Shown here piece after piece: positions 27,149-35,723 of a stretch of DNA of 64,000 nucleotides. Within the stretch, counting starts at the first letter, position 1, and every line of letters starts with the position of its first letter. The stretch covers positions 1 to 64,000 of the forward strand of contig JAHFUZ010000026.1 in assembly GCA_023264815.1 (NCBI GenBank), given 5' to 3'. The notes beneath the pieces were generated by a model, which was not told where the DNA came from, searched no databases, and was given only the letters and a program-made list of their open reading frames with translations. The DNA is from Arthrobacter sp. GTDB taxonomy: Bacteria; Actinomycetota; Actinomycetes; Actinomycetales; Micrococcaceae. A program made the position numbers and the translations under genes.

Positions 27149-27406
27149 CTACACGCTGTCGAGGGCGATGCTCCGCAGCGCAACGGTGGGTGCGGGCCTC
27201 TTTTCCTCCCGTCCCGGTGGGCGGACAACGGGTTTCCAGACAACGGCGGTGCCATTGATGGACGGCATCAGGCTTCCCTCCGTGATGAAGTGAGCATTCT
27301 TTTCGTTATTCACTGATGCCCACCATCCATTGGCGGGGCAGTGTTCGCCAGTTCGGGGTCGCAGCAAAACGCCAATTGGTTGCCGCGGATGTGTACGCTT
27401 CTTCAT
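27149..27406 (-). CDS. Small protein with CPxxGWW...MP motif
   Basis: The product is 85 residues. The stretch RTGEHCPANGWWAS, followed by HFITEGSLMPSINGTAVVWK, matches a recurring small module (G..CP.sGWW...F..G..MP....W) that I know from uncharacterised bacterial proteins. The residue pattern supports a real gene in an otherwise empty 480-bp gap between acs and pdxS. A basic N-terminus (KKRTHPRQ) and a basic Pro-rich tail flank the module. The ribosome site is weak (CAGGATT). The function is unknown. Confidence 0.6.
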   Translation of the reverse strand: MKKRTHPRQPIGVLLRPRTGEHCPANGWWASVNNEKNAHFITEGSLMPSINGTAVVWKPVVRPPGREEKRPAPTVALRSIALDSV

Positions 27407-27480
27407 AATCCTGAACCTGAACTTTCCGTGTCGGGGTTTTATCTGAAGGTTGTGCTGTCGGTCAGATGCGGGCCGGCGGC

Positions 27481-28401
27481 TTACCAGCCGCGCTCGGCGA
27501 GGCGGTGCGGCTGCGGGATCTCGTCCACGTTGATGCCCACCATGGCTTCGCCCAGGCCGCGCGAGGCCTTGGCGATGACGTCGGGGTCGTCGTAGAAGGT
27601 GGTGGCTTTCACGACGGCGGCGGCGCGCTGTGCCGGGTTGCCGGACTTGAAGATGCCGGAGCCGACGAACACGCCGTCAGCGCCGAGCTGCATCATCATC
27701 GCAGCGTCCGCCGGAGTGGCGATGCCGCCGGCGGTGAAGAGCACCACGGGGAGCTTGCCTGCTGCGGCGACTTCCTTGACCAGTTCGTACGGAGCCTGGA
27801 GTTCCTTGGCAGCGACGTAAAGCTCGTCCTCGGGCAGTGCGGAGAGCTTGGCGATCTCGGCACGGATCTGGCGCATGTGGCCCGTGGCGTTGGAGACATC
27901 GCCGGTGCCGGCTTCACCCTTGGAGCGGATCATGGCCGCGCCCTCGTTGATGCGGCGCAGGGCCTCACCGAGGTTGGTGGCGCCACAAACGAAGGGAACC
28001 TTGAAGTTCCACTTGTCGATGTGGTTGATGTAATCGGCCGGGGTGAGGACCTCGGACTCGTCGATGTAGTCGACGCCGAGGGACTGCAGGACCTGGGCTT
28101 CAACAAAGTGGCCGATGCGGGCCTTGGCCATGACGGGGATGGACACGGCATCGATGATCTGGTCGATTATGTCGGGGTCCGACATGCGGGATACGCCGCC
28201 CTGGGCACGGATATCAGCCGGAACGCGTTCCAGCGCCATCACGGCCACGGCACCGGCGTCTTCGGCGATGCGGGCCTGTTCGACGTTGACGACGTCCATG
28301 ATGACGCCGCCCTTGAGCATCTCGGCCATGCCCCGCTTAACGCGGTTGCTGCCCGTGACGCTGTTCGCGGACGTATCTCTGGACTGTGCTGGGAGGGTCA
28401 T
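27481..28401 (-). CDS. pdxS: Pyridoxal 5'-phosphate synthase lyase subunit PdxS
   Basis: The product is 306 residues. It makes PLP from ribose 5-phosphate, glyceraldehyde 3-phosphate and ammonia supplied by PdxT. Features are [18 protein letters not shown] with the first catalytic Lys, [25 protein letters not shown], and the phosphate loop [35 protein letters not shown] precedes the ATG. The usual partner pdxT does not follow; a CPxxGWW gene and acs do, so the glutaminase must be encoded elsewhere or this is a second pdxS copy. Confidence 0.95.
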   Translation of the reverse strand: MTLPAQSRDTSANSVTGSNRVKRGMAEMLKGGVIMDVVNVEQARIAEDAGAVAVMALERVPADIRAQGGVSRMSDPDIIDQIIDAVSIPVMAKARIGHFVEAQVLQSLGVDYIDESEVLTPADYINHIDKWNFKVPFVCGATNLGEALRRINEGAAMIRSKGEAGTGDVSNATGHMRQIRAEIAKLSALPEDELYVAAKELQAPYELVKEVAAAGKLPVVLFTAGGIATPADAAMMMQLGADGVFVGSGIFKSGNPAQRAAAVVKATTFYDDPDVIAKASRGLGEAMVGINVDEIPQPHRLAERGW

Positions 28402-28444
28402 GAACGTCCTTTTGGGTCTGCTGGGTGGAAGGTTCTGATGGCGG

Positions 28445-28690
28445 TCAAGTGGCGAGTAGCCCGTTTAAGTCGGCGACGAGGGGCAGGTTGGTCAGTGCGT
28501 ACGTGGAGGTGTTGGACACGGCGCCGGGCATGTTGGCCACGCAGCAGAAGATCGTGTTGTGGACCTTGTACGTGGGCTTCTTGTGCGGGGTGGGACAGGT
28601 CCTTGAAGGAGCCGCCTTGGTCCACGGCGATGGCCATGGAGAGAGCCCCCGGCTTCATGGGCCATGAGGTCATGTGACCAACCGGGGGCC
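28445..28690 (-). pseudogene. Alanine dehydrogenase C-terminal remnant, frameshifted
   Basis: Two minus-strand frames give the end of Ald: [19 protein letters not shown] in one, then, after a shift near 28590, [20 protein letters not shown] and [20 protein letters not shown] before TGA (28445-28447). Ald normally has VAIDQGG...[20 protein letters not shown]. About 75 of roughly 370 codons remain. The Rossmann core and start are lost. It ends 44 bp upstream of pdxS. Confidence 0.8.
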
Positions 28691-28814
28691 TCGGCGCGGC
28701 GATCGTAATCATTTTGGGCTCCATCTGTGGGCCGGGGTTTTGAGGAGCGCGGAATAGCTGGGCGATCCAGAGGAGTCATCTCTGAGTCGCCGGTAACGCA
28801 CAATTTACATTCGG

Positions 28815-28826
28815 ATTGTTGACAAT
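28815..28826. promoter_or_regulatory. GntR-type operator site 1, upstream of ehuB
   Basis: ATTGTTGACAAT is a perfect palindrome around a TG core. The TTGACA inside it (28819-28824) can serve as the -35 hexamer, with TAGGTT 17 bp downstream as -10, placing the site on the ehuB promoter. Confidence 0.75.
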
Positions 28827-28915
28827 AGTACACCCTTCTTCTAGGTTTTATGTAACACACGTCACAGCGTGTGATTTTGCTGACTACCCCCGGCTACTGG
28901 GGCGAAGGAGTAACT

Positions 28916-29809
28916 ATGAAGGGCAACATTTCGCGGCGGAACCTCTTGCGTGGTGCGGGGGTGGCCGCCCTCGGCGCTTCCGTGGCCGGATGGGCCACGG
29001 GTTGTGCGAGCGTTGCAGCTGGAGGCCCCGCTTCCGGTGCAGCCAGCAATCTGCTGGAACTGGCGAAGACCCAGGGCTTCATCCGGGTCGGCATCGCCAA
29101 TGAGCCGCCCTACACGCAGGTTGACGCAGACGGCACGGTCACCGGCTGTGAGCCGGACGTGCTCCGCGCCGTCTGCAAGCGGCTGGGCATCGACGAAGTC
29201 CAGGGCATCATCACGCCTTACGAGTCCATGATTCCCGGGCTGAACGCCAACCGCTGGGACGTCATCGCGGCCGGCCTGTTCATGAAGGAATCCCGGTGCG
29301 CGCAGGTGCTGTACTCGGAGCCGGTCATTGTTTCCACGGAGTCCTTCGCAACGCCCAAGGGCAACCCCAAAGCCATTACCTCTGTTGCCGCTGTGCTGGC
29401 CGACCCCTCATTGCGAATCGCAGTTCTTCCGGGCGGCTTCGAAGAGGGCGTTCTGAAATCTGCGAACGTGCCAGCCTCCCAACAGGTCAAGATCAATGAC
29501 GGACGCAGCGGCATTGAGGCGCTCAAGGCCAACCGGGCCGATGCTTTCATGCTGCCTACGCTCTCCCTTAAGGCTCTTGCAAAAGACGATTCAAGCTTCG
29601 ACGTCAGCAAACCGGTAGACGATGCTCCACGCACCGGTTCCGGTGCTGCCTTCCGCCAGTCGGACGCTGCCTTCCACGAGGCCTACAACAAGGAGCTTGC
29701 AGCGTTCAAGAAAACGCCCGAGTTCACCGAGATCCTTACCAAGTGGGGCTTTGACGCTTCCGTCGTGGAAGGCGTAACCGCCCAGGAACTATGCAAGACC
29801 GCGGGCTGA
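28916..29809 (+). CDS. ehuB: Ectoine/hydroxyectoine ABC transporter substrate-binding protein EhuB-like
   Basis: The product is about 297 residues of the SBP_bac_3 (amino-acid type) family. The export signal carries a twin-arginine-like motif (SRRNLLRG) and a lipobox (ATGC, Cys about residue 32), so it should be a lipoprotein on the outer face of the membrane. The mature part begins GFIRVGIANEPPYTQVDADG and includes GCEPDVLRAVCKRLGI. The start at 28916 is favoured by GGCGAAGGAG just upstream. The following three genes encode matching permeases and ATPase, and the cluster contains an ectoine hydrolase. Confidence 0.82.
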   Translation: MKGNISRRNLLRGAGVAALGASVAGWATGCASVAAGGPASGAASNLLELAKTQGFIRVGIANEPPYTQVDADGTVTGCEPDVLRAVCKRLGIDEVQGIITPYESMIPGLNANRWDVIAAGLFMKESRCAQVLYSEPVIVSTESFATPKGNPKAITSVAAVLADPSLRIAVLPGGFEEGVLKSANVPASQQVKINDGRSGIEALKANRADAFMLPTLSLKALAKDDSSFDVSKPVDDAPRTGSGAAFRQSDAAFHEAYNKELAAFKKTPEFTEILTKWGFDASVVEGVTAQELCKTAG

Positions 29810-29837
29810 TGCCCCTGCCGGCAGAGGGGAGGCGGGA

Positions 29838-30536
29838 ATGTCCGCAGTAATCGAGTACGCGCCGCTGTTGTGGCAGGGGCTGCTGACCACCATTCTGGTG
29901 ACCGTGCTCAGCGGGGCGTTATGCCTGGTGGTCGCCTTTACGGCTGGTCTTGCACGACTTTCCAGCCACAGGATCATCAGCTGGCCGGCCGGAGTGTTCA
30001 TCGAGGTGTTCCGCGGGACATCGCTGCTGGTCCAGATGTTCTGGCTGTTCTTTGCACTGCCGTTCTTCGGGATCCAGCTGCACCCGTTGACGGCGGCGGT
30101 CCTGGCGCTTGGACTGAACGAGGGCGCGTACGCCGCAGAAGTCGTGCGCGGCGCCATCGCCAGCCGGGCCAAGGGTCAGACCGAAGCGTGCATCGCACTG
30201 GGTATGGAACCCGCACTGAGGCTCAGGCGCATCATCATCCCGCAATCGATCCCCGCCATGCTGCCACCCTTCGGAAACGTGATGGTGGACCTGCTGAAGA
30301 ATACCTCCCTCGTCTCCCTCGTCACGGTGGCGGACCTGACCTTCCGGGCGCAGATGATCCGCAGCAGCACAGGTCAGACGACGGCGATCTTCATCACCAT
30401 CCTGGTGATGTACTTCGTCCTCTCCTACCTGCTGACGCTGCTCACCAGCTGGCTGGAGCGGCGCTACGCGCTTGACCGGAAGGCACTCGCCGCCCAGCGC
30501 AAGGAAAGCCAACTCATGAAGGTAGGTGCAGCTTGA
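29838..30536 (+). CDS. ehuC: Amino-acid-type ABC permease EhuC-like
   Basis: The product is 232 residues with about five membrane helices. The EAA loop (EACIALGMEPALRLRRIIIPQSIPAMLPPFGN, about residues 115-150) is the contact site for the ATPase. IEVFRGTSLLVQMFWLFF is the conserved HisM/GlnP-type segment. It pairs with EhuD as a heterodimeric channel. It lies 28 bp after ehuB and overlaps ehuD by 4 bp (TTGA). Confidence 0.82.
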   Translation: MSAVIEYAPLLWQGLLTTILVTVLSGALCLVVAFTAGLARLSSHRIISWPAGVFIEVFRGTSLLVQMFWLFFALPFFGIQLHPLTAAVLALGLNEGAYAAEVVRGAIASRAKGQTEACIALGMEPALRLRRIIIPQSIPAMLPPFGNVMVDLLKNTSLVSLVTVADLTFRAQMIRSSTGQTTAIFITILVMYFVLSYLLTLLTSWLERRYALDRKALAAQRKESQLMKVGAA

Positions 30537-31189
30537 TCTGGGACAACAACTTTGCCGTGTCCGTCATTCCGCTGCTCCTCGAGGGCCTCTGGGTCACGGT
30601 CAGGATCACCCTCTTGGGCACCCTCTTGGCTGCTGTTCTGGGTATCTTCTTCGCGATACTTCGGCGCCTCGCCATCCCGGTGCTGTCGCCCGCCGTGTCC
30701 TTCTTCGTGGTTTTCATCCGGGGAACCCCCCTGCTGGTCCAGGCCTACTGCGCATTCTTTGTGCTGCCGGCGTACGGCATCAGCTTCGACGCCTTCACCA
30801 CCGGTGTCGTGGTGATCGGCGTGAATTACAGCGCCTACATGGCAGAGGTCTACCGCAGCGGCATCCAGGGTGTGCCCAAGGGCCAGTGGGAGGCAGCAAC
30901 GGCGCTGAGCCTCCCCGGTGCCCGCACCTGGAGCAGGATCATCCTCCCGCAGGCAATACGCACCGTGGTCCCCATGCTCGGGAACTACCTCATCCAGATG
31001 TTCAAGGACTCAGCAGTTCTTTCAGCCATCACGGTGGTGGAACTCATGGCAACGGCACAGGCGATTGGAAGCTCCAGCTTCAGGTACCTGGAACCGCTGA
31101 CCCTGGCAGCCCTGTTGTTCCTGGCCATCAGCTACCCCGCCTCACGGCTCGTCAACAGATTGGAGCGGCGCTATGCGCCCCAGCACTGA
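30533..31189 (+). CDS. ehuD: Amino-acid-type ABC permease EhuD-like
   Basis: The product is 218 residues with a TTG start overlapping the ehuC stop. Motifs are FFVVFIRGTPLLVQAYCAFF and the EAA loop WEAATALSLPGARTWSRIILPQ, then NYLIQMFKDSAVLSAITVVEL. It is the second half of the channel with EhuC. Its end overlaps ehuA by 17 bp, so translation is coupled. Confidence 0.82.
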   Translation: MIWDNNFAVSVIPLLLEGLWVTVRITLLGTLLAAVLGIFFAILRRLAIPVLSPAVSFFVVFIRGTPLLVQAYCAFFVLPAYGISFDAFTTGVVVIGVNYSAYMAEVYRSGIQGVPKGQWEAATALSLPGARTWSRIILPQAIRTVVPMLGNYLIQMFKDSAVLSAITVVELMATAQAIGSSSFRYLEPLTLAALLFLAISYPASRLVNRLERRYAPQH

Positions 31190-31988
31190 ACCCCAACCCC
31201 TGGCCACTCCGGTGGACCTTGCCCCCGATCCGGTCATCAGGTTCCAGAACGTCAGCAAGAACTGGGGATCAAACCAGGTCCTGAAGTCGCTGAACTTCGA
31301 AGTGGCGCCGGGGGAGAAAGTCTCTATCATCGGCCCCTCCGGGTCCGGTAAGACCACCATCCTGCGTATCCTCATGACGCTGGAGACGCCCAGTGAAGGA
31401 CTCGTGAAGGTCGACGGCGACGTGTTGTGGGATGTCACGGCCGGCCAGAAGGTGCGCGAGACCAGGCAAATGCGGGAAACCCGCCGCAAGATCGGCATGG
31501 TGTTCCAGCAGTTCAACCTGTTTCCGCACATGACCGCCATGGAGAACGTCATCGAGGCGCCCATCCACGTGCTGGGCATGGACAAGGCGGAGGCTAAGGC
31601 GCGCGCCGCCGATCTGCTGAACCTGGTGGGCCTGGGGAAGCACATGAACCACACACCGCCGCAGATGTCCGGCGGGCAGCAGCAGCGCGTGGCCATCGCC
31701 CGGGCGCTGGCCATGCGGCCCAAGGTGCTGTTGTTCGATGAGCCCACCTCGGCGCTTGACCCGGAACTGATCGGCGAGGTGCTGAATGTGATCCGAAACC
31801 TCGCGCACACCACAGACATGACCATGCTCATGGTGACGCACGAGATGCGGTTCGCGGAGGAGATCTCGGACCGAGTGGTGATGTTCGACAACGGGGCCGC
31901 CGTGGAAAGCGGGCCGCCGGCCCAGATCTTCAAGGACCCGCAGCAGGAACGGACCCGAACTTTCCTCCGGGCCGTCCTGCAGCACTGA
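31173..31988 (+). CDS. ehuA: Amino-acid-type ABC ATPase EhuA-like
   Basis: The product is 271 residues. Walker A is GPSGSGKTT (about residue 52), the Q-loop GMVFQQFNLFPHMT, the signature MSGGQQQRVAIARALA, Walker B VLLFDEPTSALDPE, and the switch His is in MVTHEMRFAEEISDRV. It powers the EhuCD channel. The gene ends 7 bp from the convergent ridA-like gene, with no room for a terminator between them. Confidence 0.85.
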   Translation: MRPSTEPQPLATPVDLAPDPVIRFQNVSKNWGSNQVLKSLNFEVAPGEKVSIIGPSGSGKTTILRILMTLETPSEGLVKVDGDVLWDVTAGQKVRETRQMRETRRKIGMVFQQFNLFPHMTAMENVIEAPIHVLGMDKAEAKARAADLLNLVGLGKHMNHTPPQMSGGQQQRVAIARALAMRPKVLLFDEPTSALDPELIGEVLNVIRNLAHTTDMTMLMVTHEMRFAEEISDRVVMFDNGAAVESGPPAQIFKDPQQERTRTFLRAVLQH

Positions 31989-31995
31989 CGGGCCG

Positions 31996-32448
31996 CTACA
32001 CTTCTACGATCATCGCAATTTCGACGGGCGCCAGCCCGGGCAGTTCGGCAACGCCGACAGCTGCCCGGGCATGGCGCCCCTTGTCGCCGAAGGCCTGTTC
32101 CAGGACCAGCGAGGCGCCGTTGATCACGGCCGGCTGGTCACCGAAGCCTTCCGCCGACGCGACGTAACCGGTCAGGCTGACCACGGACACGATCCGGTCC
32201 AGCGAGCCCAGGTGCTGCTTCAGGGCGGCCAAGCAGTTGAGGACCGCGGTGGCGCTCGCTTCCTGGCCCTGCTCGATGGTGAGTTCGCGGCCCAGCTTGC
32301 CGCTGATGGTGAGGACTCCATCGCGGGTGGGCGTCTGGCCCGCCGTGAAAACGAGGTTCCCCACCTGGCGGACCGGGACGTAATTGGCCACAGGGACGGG
32401 TGGAGACGGCAGTTCGAGGTCGACGCTGTCGGCTGGAATTTTCGACAT
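31996..32448 (-). CDS. RidA/YjgF-family protein
   Basis: The product is 150 residues. The family pattern is NYVPVRQVGNLVFTAGQTPT at the N-terminus and HARAAVGVAELPGLAPVEIAMIVEV at the end, where the Arg/Glu reactive-imine deaminase site lies. The ATG at 32448 is chosen because AAAGGAG sits 11 bp upstream, inside the longer GTG frame from 32469. RidA proteins remove enamine/imine intermediates from PLP enzymes. Two PLP aminotransferases in the same regulon give it a job. It is divergent from a EutA-like gene with a shared operator. Confidence 0.85.
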   Translation of the reverse strand: MSKIPADSVDLELPSPPVPVANYVPVRQVGNLVFTAGQTPTRDGVLTISGKLGRELTIEQGQEASATAVLNCLAALKQHLGSLDRIVSVVSLTGYVASAEGFGDQPAVINGASLVLEQAFGDKGRHARAAVGVAELPGLAPVEIAMIVEV

Positions 32449-32510
32449 GTTCAAGATGCTCCTTTGCACGGATTTGCCTGGTCACTACGGACCCTAGGCA
32501 AGCGGCATTG

Positions 32511-32524
32511 GATTGTCAACAATC
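32511..32524. promoter_or_regulatory. GntR-type operator site 2, ridA/eutA-like divergent promoter
   Basis: GATTGTCAACAATC is a perfect 14-bp palindrome. Read on the minus strand it contains TTGACA, followed after exactly 17 bp by TAGGGT, a good -35/-10 pair for the ridA-like gene. It also lies 20 bp before the plus-strand gene. Confidence 0.78.
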
Positions 32525-32543
32525 TACTATTTAGGGAGAATTA

Positions 32544-33278
32544 ATGCAGCCCACTGAAACCGCCTTCCCCGGCCCGCAAGCGCAGGTCGGCATCGGCGTG
32601 GTGTGCCCGTTCGACATGGCACTTGACCGCGAGCTGTGGCGTTGGATACCGCAGGACGTCTCGCTGTTCTTTACCCGGACACCGTTCTTCGATGAGCCCG
32701 TCAGCCTGGAGATGGCGGAGGACGTGAGCGACGACGCCGACATCCTCGCTGCGGTGAAGAACCTCAGCGCCGTGCGCCCCGCAGTAATGGCCTACGCGTG
32801 CACGTCCGGCAGCTTTGTCAATGGGGTGTCCGGAGCCCGCCACATTTCGAAGGTGATGGCATCCGCCGCCGACGCGCATGGTGTCAGCACCTCCGAGGCG
32901 CTCCTCGAGGCACTGGAGCATCTTGGTGCCTCCCGCGTGGTGGTTATTACGCCGTACGTGGCGGACCTGACCCTGCGGCTGGGGGATTTCCTGGAGGAAG
33001 CCGGCCATTCGGTGGCAGCGCAGGCCGGGCTCGGGCTGGACGGAGGTATCTGGGAGGTTCCCTACCAGGCCACCGCCGACCTGATCCGCGGCGCCGACGT
33101 TCCGGACGCGGACGTGGTGTTCATCAGCTGCACCAACCTGCCCACCTACGACATCATCGCGCCGCTGGAGCGGGAACTGGGCAAGCCGGTCCTTTCTGCC
33201 AACCAGGTGACGGCGTGGGCGTCGCTGCGCCGTCTGGGCAAGGCGGCGGTAGGTCCGGGGCAACGTCTGCTGGCCTGA
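32544..33278 (+). CDS. EutA/maleate isomerase-like Asp/Glu racemase-fold protein
   Basis: The product is 244 residues. Both Cys of the Asp/Glu racemase superfamily are present: AYACTSGSFVNG (about residue 76) and FISCTNLPTYD (about 195). The family includes maleate cis-trans isomerase, arylmalonate decarboxylase and EutA of hydroxyectoine catabolism. In an ectoine-type cluster the EutA assignment is most likely. TTAGGGAGAATTA before the ATG is a good ribosome site. It converges on a second member of the family at 33352. Confidence 0.8.
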   Translation: MQPTETAFPGPQAQVGIGVVCPFDMALDRELWRWIPQDVSLFFTRTPFFDEPVSLEMAEDVSDDADILAAVKNLSAVRPAVMAYACTSGSFVNGVSGARHISKVMASAADAHGVSTSEALLEALEHLGASRVVVITPYVADLTLRLGDFLEEAGHSVAAQAGLGLDGGIWEVPYQATADLIRGADVPDADVVFISCTNLPTYDIIAPLERELGKPVLSANQVTAWASLRRLGKAAVGPGQRLLA

Positions 33279-33292
33279 CCGGGACAAAGGAA

Positions 33293-33337
33293 ATCCCGGC
33301 CGCGGGCTGTTCGTGTGACAGCCTGCGGCCGGGATTG
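33293..33337. terminator. Bidirectional hairpin terminator
   Basis: AATCCCGGCCGCGGGCTGT pairs with ACAGCCTGCGGCCGGGATT across a 7-base loop with one mismatch. It lies between two convergent genes (stops at 33278 and 33352). Confidence 0.8.
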
Positions 33338-33351
33338 TCTGTATGGGTTGG

Positions 33352-34092
33352 CTATGCTCCGACGGCGACCGGTGCTGTCTTCTTGAATAGCGTGCCCAAT
33401 GCATCACACGGGCGGAGGGCGCCGGCAAGCCGCAGGCCCTGCCAGACGGTTACCTGGTTCGCGGTGAGGACGGGTTTGCCGAGCTCCGCTTCGAGTTCGT
33501 TGATCCAGCGGGCACTGTGAAGAGCGGTGTCCGGGATCAGGATTGCCTGCGCCTCGTCGCTGTCATTGCTCCGGGCGAGGGCAAGGACACCTTCGCGGTC
33601 AAGCTCGCCGGCGAGGGCGGCGGTGGGGATGTCGTGGCTGACCAGCTGCGTGACATCGACGCCGCCGCGGCTCAGCAGCGCCACGAAGTGCCGGGAGACG
33701 TCCTCCGGGTAGGTGGCGGCGACGGCCACCTTGGTCAGGTCCAGCGCCTTGCAGGCGGCAACGAAGGCCAGGGATGTGGAGGAGACCGGTACCTCCAAGG
33801 CTTCCTGTACCTCGCGGGCCTGCTGGTGCGCGCCCTCCCAGCCGAAGACGAAGCTGCCTGACGTGCACGCCCACATGACGGCGTCGGGCAGGGCGGCGCG
33901 CAGGGCGTCCGCGCCTTCCAGCAGCCTCTCGCTCTTACCGAGGTCCAGCAGGGCCTGGACTTCATGCGCGTCGACGCCGACGGAGGTGTGGACCAGGGGA
34001 AGGTGGATCCCCTCGCCCAGTAGTTCTTCCATGAAGGGGTAGTCGTCCTCGGCGCCGAAGCCCGGGTACAGCATGCCAATGGTGACGGCCAT
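33352..34092 (-). CDS. Second EutA/maleate isomerase-like protein
   Basis: The product is 246 residues. The first Cys motif is ACTSGSFVFG (about residue 74), but at the second position the sequence is LIPDTALHS instead of SCTN, so only one catalytic Cys remains, as in arylmalonate decarboxylases. AAAGGAG precedes the ATG at 34092; the longer frame to 34281 would run through the operators and is rejected. Two divergent members in one cluster suggest different steps, possibly one for hydroxyectoine and one for an amide or diacid intermediate, which is inference. Confidence 0.78.
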   Translation of the reverse strand: MAVTIGMLYPGFGAEDDYPFMEELLGEGIHLPLVHTSVGVDAHEVQALLDLGKSERLLEGADALRAALPDAVMWACTSGSFVFGWEGAHQQAREVQEALEVPVSSTSLAFVAACKALDLTKVAVAATYPEDVSRHFVALLSRGGVDVTQLVSHDIPTAALAGELDREGVLALARSNDSDEAQAILIPDTALHSARWINELEAELGKPVLTANQVTVWQGLRLAGALRPCDALGTLFKKTAPVAVGA

Positions 34093-34131
34093 AGATTCTC
34101 CTTTGAAGTGACCGTGGGAACCGCTCCCCCG

Positions 34132-34145
34132 GATTGTGCACAATC
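34132..34145. promoter_or_regulatory. GntR-type operator site 3 (GATTGTGCACAATC)
   Basis: A perfect 14-bp palindrome followed by a half-site GTACAATC. It lies 40 bp upstream of the minus-strand EutA-like gene. Confidence 0.75.
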
Positions 34146-34181
34146 GTACAATCATCGCCGCATAAAAGATAGGAAAGTAGG

Positions 34182-34193
34182 ATTGTTGACAAT
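34182..34193. promoter_or_regulatory. GntR-type operator site 4, amidase promoter
   Basis: ATTGTTGACAAT again embeds TTGACA (34186-34191). CATAAC follows after 16 bp as a possible -10 for the amidase gene. Together with site 3 it covers the divergent promoter 34093-34284. Confidence 0.75.
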
Positions 34194-34284
34194 AATGATG
34201 GGCGCAACATAACCTGACAGGAGTGTTACTGGCGTCACATTCTGTGGCGGACCGCAGGTTGTACCGGACAAGGAGCTTCACAGC

Positions 34285-35715
34285 GTGATTGATTCACTGG
34301 AATGGGCCACTGCCACGCAGCTGGTTGACGCGTACGGCACGGGGGAGGTCTCCCCGGTGGAGGCCACGCAGGCGGCCCTGGACGCCATCGAACAGTATGA
34401 CGGCGGCATTAACGCTTTTTGCCTGGTGGATGGGGAGTCAGCCCTTGCGGCGGCGCGTGAATCCGAGGCGCGCTGGCGCCGGAACGAGCCGCTGGGCCTG
34501 GCCGACGGTGTACCCACCTCCATCAAGGACCTCATGCTGACCAAGGGCTGGCCCACGCTGCGCGGGTCCCGCCTGACCTCCCCGGACGGAGACTGGAACG
34601 AGGACGCACCCGCCGTCGCCAGGCTGCGCGAAAACGGTGCCGTCCTGATCGGCAAGGTCACCAGCCCGGAGTTTGGCTGGAAGGGCGTGACGGACAGCCC
34701 GCGCTGCGGGATCACCCGCAACCCGTGGGATGTTTCGCGCACCGCCGGAGGTTCCAGCGGAGGCAGCGCGGCCGCTGTGGCGCAAGGCATGGGCCCGTGG
34801 TCCGTAGGGACCGACGGCGGCGGCTCCATCCGCATCCCCGCCGGCTTTACCGGCGTCGTTGGTTTCAAACCCACGTACGGAACCGTGCCGCTGTACCCGG
34901 CCAGCCCCTTCGGCACCCTCGCCCACGCCGGGCCCATCACCCGCACCGTTGAGGATGCGGCGCTGATGCTGGACATCCTCTCCCGCCCGGACGCACGCGA
35001 TTGGTCCGCCGGTCCCACGCCCACCCGCTCCTTCCTGTCCACCATCGACGAAGGGGTCCGCGGGCGGAAAATCGCCTTCAGCCCCGACCTTGGCTACGGA
35101 AAGAATGATCCCGACGTCGACAAGGCCGTCCGCGGGGCAGTCCAGGTCCTGAGGGACCTGGGGGCGGAGGTGGAGGAAATCGATCTTGGCTGGCAGGACC
35201 CGGTGGACGCCTACCACGTGCTGTGGTTCAGTGGCGCGGCCAAAGTGGTAGAAGGCTACGGCCCTGGTGCAGCGGAACAGATTGATCCGCTGCTGGCGGC
35301 GGCGCTGGAGCGACACTCCGGGTTCAGCGCCGGGGACTTCCTGGACGCCACCGCGGTCCGCATGAAACTGGGCCGGGAGATGGGGCTGCTCCACGAACGC
35401 TTCGACCTCCTGGTGACCCCCACGCTGCCTATTCCGGCGTTTGAAGCAGGCCGTGACGTCCCGGCCGGGTCATCCTCGCAGGACTGGACCTCCTGGACGC
35501 CGTACACCTATCCCTTCAACCTGACCCAGCAGCCGGGCATCAGTGTCCCGTGCGGCTTCACCGCAGAGGGCCTGCCGGTCGGGCTGCAGATCGTGGGTCC
35601 GCGCCATGGTGATGCCGGAGTGCTCTCTGCCGCCGCCGCATACCAGGGCGCCGTCGACTGGCAGCACGCCCGCCCCAATTCCACGCCCGCAATGTCCACC
35701 CCCGTCCCGAAGTAA
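34285..35715 (+). CDS. Amidase-signature family hydrolase
   Basis: The product is 476 residues. The Ser-cisSer-Lys triad is visible: Lys in GVPTSIKDLM (about residue 80), and the Gly/Ser-rich signature RTAGGSSGGSAAAVAQGMGP (about 151-170) with DGGGSIRIPAGFTGVVGFKP. Members cleave amide bonds of many small molecules. In this cluster it could deacylate or hydrolyse an amide formed from ectoine derivatives; the substrate is not readable from the sequence. GGAGCTTCACAGC precedes the start. The DUF3830 gene follows by 8 bp. Confidence 0.85.
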   Translation: MIDSLEWATATQLVDAYGTGEVSPVEATQAALDAIEQYDGGINAFCLVDGESALAAARESEARWRRNEPLGLADGVPTSIKDLMLTKGWPTLRGSRLTSPDGDWNEDAPAVARLRENGAVLIGKVTSPEFGWKGVTDSPRCGITRNPWDVSRTAGGSSGGSAAAVAQGMGPWSVGTDGGGSIRIPAGFTGVVGFKPTYGTVPLYPASPFGTLAHAGPITRTVEDAALMLDILSRPDARDWSAGPTPTRSFLSTIDEGVRGRKIAFSPDLGYGKNDPDVDKAVRGAVQVLRDLGAEVEEIDLGWQDPVDAYHVLWFSGAAKVVEGYGPGAAEQIDPLLAAALERHSGFSAGDFLDATAVRMKLGREMGLLHERFDLLVTPTLPIPAFEAGRDVPAGSSSQDWTSWTPYTYPFNLTQQPGISVPCGFTAEGLPVGLQIVGPRHGDAGVLSAAAAYQGAVDWQHARPNSTPAMSTPVPK

Positions 35716-35723
35716 GGCAGAAA

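Noticed and set aside
33352..34281. Long start for the second EutA-like gene
   Set aside because: The extra 63 codons run through two operators. AAAGGAG and an ATG at 34092 give a normal-length protein.
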